From: Bromus sterilis
Lineage: Eukaryota > Streptophyta > Magnoliopsida > Poales > Poaceae
Length of the DNA stretch: 64,000 nt
Assembly (NCBI GenBank): GCA_950022295.1
Contig: OX465599.1
Coordinates: 284,663,501-284,727,500 of the forward strand
Reading direction: 5' to 3'
Shown here one piece after another: positions 58,103 through 64,000 of the stretch (its first letter is position 1; every line of letters begins with the position of its first letter). The notes under the pieces are model-generated. The model was not told the DNA's origin, did no database searches, and was given only the letters and a program-made list of their open reading frames with translations. The translations under genes and the position numbers were made by a program.

Positions 58103-58338
58103 CATCTCTCAATGCATTCACATTTGCATGCGAGAAGGTGGAATGCGGCCCTAGTTATTTTAGGGGAGCTTCCTATGGTAATTAAGTAGGTCAATTAATA
58201 ACCAACGAGCCTTATATTAACTACATATTGGAACAAATAGTTTTTGCTAATAAGCCCTATACACCGGAACGGAGGGAGTATGTGTCTTGGTCTAAAAGAA
58301 ATGGTCTTTGGGCCTAATAAACCGGGACGGAGGGAGTA

Positions 58339-61300
58339 CCTAGCAACCTAGAGTACATCCATGGTTGCCAGGAAAAGGTTAATACTTATTAATGAAGATC
58401 TCCATGAAACCTGATTTTGAATAAATATTTTCTGCTCTGTTGTTGCTTCATGGATTATTGTTGTTATGCTACCTTAAAACTGTTTAATCCTTTTTTATTG
58501 AACTATATCCCTTATTTTTGTTGAAATGCTTTAATTTTGATCTATATATAACTTTATTGAAAATGGTATTTAAAATATAGACGCTATAGCTTTTATAACA
58601 TCTGATAAAGGGCACGTTATTTCGTTTAGCATTTTTCGGTGATAATAGCATCCTGGTGTATTAGTGTGTGTCCGTTTTAATGTGCCTTTTCCCCCTTGGC
58701 ATGCACTAGAGACAAACTTATCCACCTTTAGTTTGTACTCGGTGTGTGTGCATGCTCCATTCCGGTTTTTATTTATGTTGGGTGAGATGGCTTCATATCT
58801 TTTTGACCAGGAAGAGCACATTGTCGCTGCTGCTGCCGCTCACTACGTGGGAGATATGCCGCGAAAGAAATAGACCCACGCTTCAGCATGAAGAGATGGC
58901 TGCCACTGGGTTTGGGCGCCTAATCCTAAAAGAGCTCACATGTGGAACTTGGCCGGTGCTTCCATTCCTTTTTCGCCCTGCACCACCTCGCTTGGGGTTT
59001 TTGCTTGCCGTTTTCTTCCAAATAAATGAAATTAAAAAAAAGTGTACCAGCAGTAGTTCATCTGCCTTGGTTTATTGGGGTCATTCATATTCTTGGTTGA
59101 ATTATTTATGTGACAAATAAAATATAGAGTATATACTGTAAAAAAAATACTACTATTAGATATGTACTTGAAGTTAGAACTATGACTATGTTTGGTTCTA
59201 GTATCCCTGAGGCCACTGAATTGAAGAATCTTGATTGCAATCCTGTTTTGATTGAGTAATAAAGCTTGTACTTCGCAAAAAAATGTATTTGAAAGAGGTT
59301 TTGATGAGATAATTTTTGTGGACTTATATTTTTTATAGTTAAATATTTGTTCAATGTTTGAGAGAAAGAAGGGCATAATAAAAATGGACAAAGAAAGTAG
59401 TACGCTAAGAGAAGCAAATGCAATTCGTGGACTATTTTTCTGTACAAGATCTAGCTACCTAGTGGATAAGGATGACCAAGAAATATACATGTGTAACTAA
59501 CCTAGCTAGTACTTGGCTGAATAAATTAGGATATCTAGCTAAGCATACACACTTTATTTTTGAGCTGGCATACACACTTGTCTTGTTTGTAGAACCATGA
59601 ATATGTACTCTTGTGTGGTGTGTAAGAACTCTCAGAATTAAGTGCAATGTATAGGCCAAAGAAGTACATATATTTAATTGGCAGTTAAACTATATTTATG
59701 AATCATAATGATGAAAGTTGCCACCAAATTATGCTCCGTGGATTGCCAAAGCTTGTGCCAGACATATAACCGCATGTACTTTTCCTTTTTATTATGAAGA
59801 CAAGGACATGCATTTATTAATTACCCTATGATTAGAAACAAAAAGAAATGTGCCCTTTGATCATTTGTGGGTAATTGGCCGTAGATCTCGTGAGAGTTGG
59901 GTATACATTGAGCCCCGAGAGCATCGGTAGTTTGGACACCAAAAAGATGTAATCAAAGCCTCCATTGGTGCTAGCTAGGCGCTCATCATGCAATGTGGGG
60001 GTACTTGGAAGTCATGCTGTCTTTGGTTTGTTCCTTTCTCTTCTTTACATTGCTGACCGTGACTTGTGGTGCATGTCAGATGACCGGGCCCTTGACTATT
60101 ATTGTATGAAATGTCCTCAGTGCCCTTTGGGTAGGAGGAACCTGAAACTTATATTGTGGCCTACTTAATTTATCAAAAAACAATTCTTCTCTTTCGAAAA
60201 ATATAACGAGCAGACAGTAGTTTGATTGCTCGTGTGCGCACGATGATGCGCGTACCATGCAGAACGTCGCTTCCAGTCATATTTGCGTACATAAGGATAA
60301 TGCTAGATGCACATATATAGGAAGAAAAAGGATATTGCCTAAGTGCACATAAGAAAAGAACAATAACTCTTGGGAAATTATATAAGGATTTCAATCTTAC
60401 TAATCAAAAAACATATGTTGGATTTTTTTCTAAGGATCTAAATCCTCTAAAATATCCTATGAAATTCCGTTGAATCAAAGGAGATGATGTCGTTACTCGC
60501 AAAAAAAAAGGAGATGATGAATTTCTCCATGTTTGGGCTTCCTTCTATGCACTTGTGAGGAAGACAAGTAAAAATAGTTTTCCAATGGATGTTGATATGC
60601 TGCAAAGAATCAAAAGAGCACAAGTTCCTCATGCAATATCCCAGTAGCTAGCTCTTTTGTAGGACAGAAGACTGTCCCTGGCTCCACCTATGCATGCATG
60701 CTTACGTCACCAGCCACCAACTCTACATCCAAACAACATGTATCAATGTGAAGAGTTTATGTAAGTAGGGGTTCAAAACTAACTAGGGTTTGTCATCAAG
60801 CCACCAGGGGCCCCCATTTGTGAAGGGAAAGGCGACAGGATGAGTAAGAACATTGTAAAGCGCCCGTGTGCTGCCCTCTCCCTGCCATTTTCTTTATCTG
60901 CAAGGGAATAGATGCTTCCTTCTTTGACAATTAAGCAAAGATTCTTCTCCAACATTCCCCAAATGTGTTGTTATTTGAACTGATGTAATTCTCTATTTGC
61001 TTTCCTTAAGCAATAAGAAATCCATAGAAACTTTATGTAGGCATGCCACGATGCCCGGTGTACAAAGAAATATAGATATCTGCGGTAGGCTGCGATAGGT
61101 TTATCTCTCAGGATGCAAAGACAACAACAGTTAGGTTTATGGTGGGGCTGATCCGGCCGAGGTTAAACTGAAAATCTAGTGAACCAATATACACAGCTCT
61201 ATTTTAAAATATATCACATTTTAATTTTAGTTAGGATAAACTTAATTTTGATCAACCACTATTCTCTTATATTTATTTATGCGACTTAACATGAATGTTA

Positions 61301-61596
61301 GCAGATTTTTATTCCAAAAATACTTATTTGGTTTGTGATTTTGGATCAGAATAGTTACATATAAACAGAACAATTGTTGACCAAAGACTTGTGCTAATAA
61401 AAACTAGTCCGGCCACAACATATTTTGAAACAGAAAGTTTACTTATGGATTAATGGTCTGTACGCAATAATACCCAACCGAACTAAGATTTTTTATTTCT
61501 TCCACGAGGGAGCCTACTCTGGGAGGAACCAAAACCATTAATTTTACAAGAGGGTGTGTGGACATGATCACCCCTCGGCACAAGAGATATGTGTAT
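58339..61596. other. Intergenic, no gene seen
   Basis: AT-rich, with short frames lacking any recognised motif. A polyadenine-flanked segment at 59,030-59,150 and short A-runs occur. Nothing supports a gene or RNA gene. Confidence 0.5.
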
Positions 61597-61598
61597 TA

Positions 61599-61689
61599 CA
61601 TCCTTCGATCGATATTAGTTCCCGCTCAGACGGATGTATCTAGTCTAGATATATCCGTTTGAGCGGCAATTAATATGGATCGAAGAGAG
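61599..61689. mobile_element. Short Stowaway-like MITE
   Basis: A 91-base inverted repeat (CATCCTTCGATCGATATTAG at the left; ATGGATCGAAGAGAG at the right) flanked by TA at 61,597-61,598 and 61,690-61,691. The middle TATCTAGTCTAGATA forms the hairpin tip. Confidence 0.75.
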
Positions 61690-61691
61690 TA

Positions 61692-63318
61692 TAATTTTTT
61701 CATGGAAGAGATATATGTATTCAAGTAACATAAACGTCAAAAGGAAGGGAAGTCACCCCGGCCTCTATATCCTCAGATGCACACATTCATAATTCTGTTA
61801 AAATGATACAAAGACACACCAGCTCACAGACGGATAAGAAAAACTGGAAGCCAACTTCTTTGATTGGTCTTGTAACAACCATCTTCTCCAACATCTACCA
61901 AACTTACTACTGCAAACGCATATAATGGATTAGATTATTCAGTGGGTCAGTTGATTTGTACGTGTATTTGAAAAACTGGTTAAGACGTCATAAGTTTCTG
62001 TATGAGGGTTCATAAATTGTCACCGTACCTGTAAAAAATTGTAACAGTATATAAATATTAGTGTTGAGTTGTGTGTGAGTTTTCCTCCGAAGGGGATCAC
62101 GTACGGTTACAACTCATTTTGGTAGTATGGAAGAACCCAAGCTTGGCTACTAGTGTTCCTAACCATGAGTTCAAGGTTCTTTGTTTCCCCTTCCTTCTAT
62201 GAATATATGATGCGCAAACTTATGCGCATTCTAGAAAAAAAAGGCTCTTTGTTTTGGTCATGCATGGTTCTATACTTCATCAATATTACCCTACCCATGA
62301 TTTTGTCTTGCATCCCTCCTTTTTTATTAGATATCTCATGGAAAGCCTAACTTATGTTGTTCAAAAGATAATGAAACGGTAACATCTGTACGTATCAACG
62401 TCATGATCTAAAATACATGTGACTTTCTCATGATCACCGGTAATTGTGTTCTTTTCTGCATGTGAGTGGAAGAATAAAGATAATATTCTCAAGAACGTGC
62501 AATGAAATAGCAGCCTTATTTGAGCATATACTCAATTTCAGTTGATGTAAAAGTTAGTGGCTAACAGTCCTTATCTTTGCTGCCAAATAGCCTTGTTTTG
62601 TCTTTGTCATGGATGCTAAGCGAAAAATACAACACTTATATATCAAAGTCAACCAATCTACTTAAGGATCTCAGACATAAAAATCCAGTGACGTTTCAGA
62701 TAAATTCCCATGTAATTTTGAAGAATCTTAGCCTTGCAATGGCCAACTACAACCAGAATAATTTGCCAACTAACTTAATTACATACTATATGGATAGATA
62801 AGAACCGCAATCTGGTTTTAACTTTATAAGGAATTAAGAGGAAAGGGCGATATGATAGTAAATATGTAGTGATATTTTCCATTTAGATGTTGCCTTGCTA
62901 CTAATGCATGGCAAGGCTAATAATGTCAAGTAAAAATCATTTTTAAGATTGTTTAATGTTATATTATATACCATATAATAAATTCTCAAATAAAAATTCA
63001 AGCTACATATTGAGAAATTCAAAAGACAAATCATGTTGTAAACATTAGCTAAGTTTACTATTCATAGAGATTTTTAAATGAAATATTATTTACCGTTAAT
63101 TTAGTTTTTTGTTCCATTATACATATTGAATTTATATTCAAAACTAATAGGTGGATAATTTTGATGGTGTCTAACTTTTCAGAACTCTTATGATATTTGT
63201 TTGGGTACTCTAATCATATATTAGCACAACAAAACCACTTCTTGAAACTCTTTTCGACCACAATCCACTCACACAAACTAATCAACTAAAGAACTCTTGA
63301 AGAATATCAGATATAATG
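61692..63318. other. Intergenic, no gene seen
   Basis: AT-rich with no supported frame or RNA gene. Confidence 0.5.
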
Positions 63319-63320
63319 TA

Positions 63321-63414
63321 CTCCCTCCGATCCATAATAAGTGTCGCTCATTTTGTACTAAGCTAGCACAAACTTTATACTAGATGTGCGACACTTATTA
63401 TGGATCGGAGGGAG
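63321..63414. mobile_element. Stowaway MITE, near-perfect hairpin
   Basis: CTCCCTCCGATCCATAATAA at the left end pairs almost perfectly with TTATTATGGATCGGAGGGAG at the right; TA duplications at 63,319-63,320 and 63,415-63,416. Total 94 bases with arms of about 35. Confidence 0.92.
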
Positions 63415-63416
63415 TA

Positions 63417-63807
63417 CTGAATTGTCTATTTTTTTTCTTTTGCTCCATATCAAACATGATATAGTGCACCCAACAAATAAAACTTAAACTTTTGGTTGGG
63501 ACTACAATTACATCATCAACACAAAATGTTGGGACTACAATTATATCATCCGCATGAAGGTCAGGACTACAATTACACGATCAATATTATGTTGATACCA
63601 ATGGGAAAATAGAGGGAAAGAGAGATGTGGTGTTGGCCCGATGGTCATGCCACTTGCGATCAAACAGGGTGGCGAGAAAGGGAGTGCCACGACTAGAGAC
63701 AGCCTGGTGGTGAATGAAGGGGGAGGTGACGTCAAGGGAGGCAAACAGTGTCATCATCCTTAAGGAGGTAAGGCCATCACCGTTTGTTGTCTGGTGTGAA
63801 AAAAAAG
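63417..63807. other. Spacer between two Stowaway MITEs
   Basis: No gene seen. The word GGACTACAATTA recurs three times at 63,490-63,580 (63,500, 63,532 and 63,564 regions), a short degenerate tandem repeat of about 32 bases. Confidence 0.5.
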
Positions 63808-63809
63808 TA

Positions 63810-63889
63810 CTACCTTTGTCCCACAATGTAAGACGTTATTGCAACTAGTTTAGCTTACAAAAACATCTTACATTATGGGACGGAGGAAG
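63810..63889. mobile_element. Short Stowaway MITE
   Basis: CTACCTTTGTCCCACAATGT pairs with the inverted ACATTATGGGACGGAGGAAG; TA flanks at 63,808-63,809 and 63,890-63,891. 80 bases. Confidence 0.85.
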
Positions 63890-64000
63890 TAGCACGGTAA
63901 CAAAGCAGCCAACCACATAGCTAGACGAGGAATGTGGGAAGGGGATGCGAGACAAAGCGGTGATTCAATGGATAGTGAACCATGACAATACCAAAAACCG

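Larger units (their letters stand above)
57284..58278. mobile_element. Inner Stowaway-like MITE inside the outer one
   Basis: CTCCCTCCGTTGCAGTGTAT at the left end pairs with ATACACCGGAACGGAGGGAG at the right; TA flanks at 57,282-57,283 and 58,279-58,280. It is enlarged by two other MITEs. Confidence 0.8.
57037..58336. mobile_element. Outer Stowaway-like MITE, interrupted
   Basis: It starts CTCCCTCCATCCCGGTTTAT and ends with the inverted GGGACGGAGGGAG; TA flanks both sides (57,035-57,036 and 58,337-58,338). The match GGTTTATTAGGCCC / GGGCCTAATAAACC extends the terminal repeat. An inner element starts at 57,284. Confidence 0.85.

Noticed and set aside
58664..59120. Frames of 69 and 124 residues
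   Set aside because: Low complexity, no motif, no splice or start support; intergenic.

Overview
The window is nuclear DNA of a grass, most likely a Triticeae species (wheat, barley, rye or Aegilops type). This rests on three things: about 50 kb of nested LTR retrotransposons whose LTRs begin TGATACGTCCAAAA, a CACTA transposon with a CACTACTAGAAA terminus, and many Stowaway MITEs with CTCCCTCC termini. Nothing looks bacterial or organellar. I use working labels U, Y, X, Z, W and V for the elements; I do not assign library family names.

Positions 1-50,854 form one nested stack. The outermost element, Y, is an Athila-like Gypsy retrotransposon whose 5' part lies outside the window. It is broken by three insertions: U (Tat-like Gypsy, minus strand, 1-2,127) in its RNase H region; X (second copy of the Y family, 3,337-20,899, target duplication GCGTC) in its integrase tail; and a CACTA DNA transposon (24,146-49,740) in the TATA box of its 3' LTR. 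X holds Z (non-autonomous LTR element, 9,639-17,035, duplication GCTGC). The CACTA holds W (same family as Z, minus strand, 28,113-47,648, duplication GCATT), and W holds V (SIRE-type Copia, 35,356-47,223, duplication GCTCC) in its 5' LTR. The five-base duplications and TG...CA ends of X, Z, W and V can be read directly and fix the insertion order. All gag-pol frames carry stops or frameshifts.

Two points go beyond routine repeat annotation. First, X/Y (Gypsy) and V (Copia) each carry an extra ORF between pol and the 3' LTR. In both, the ORF is preceded by sequence resembling the element's own LTR U3 plus a TATA box, and is followed by a copy of the element's polypurine tract. In V the U3-like block uses the palindrome TCGGACGTCCGA, which is clustered in its LTRs, and the ORF appears to start with a small spliced exon. 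Second, the CACTA carries a piece of a host gene, with splice donor, that looks like the C-terminal part of a eukaryotic-type prolyl-tRNA synthetase; W later split that piece.

Right of the stack is a short gene island. One six-exon host gene on the minus strand (52,693-54,560) encodes a 359-residue MYB-CC transcription factor of the PHR/PHL superfamily, closest to MYR1/MYR2. Its stop codon is about 1.8 kb from the edge of the stack. The remaining 9 kb has no convincing gene and is rich in MITEs, including four nested or adjacent MITEs at 57,037-58,336.
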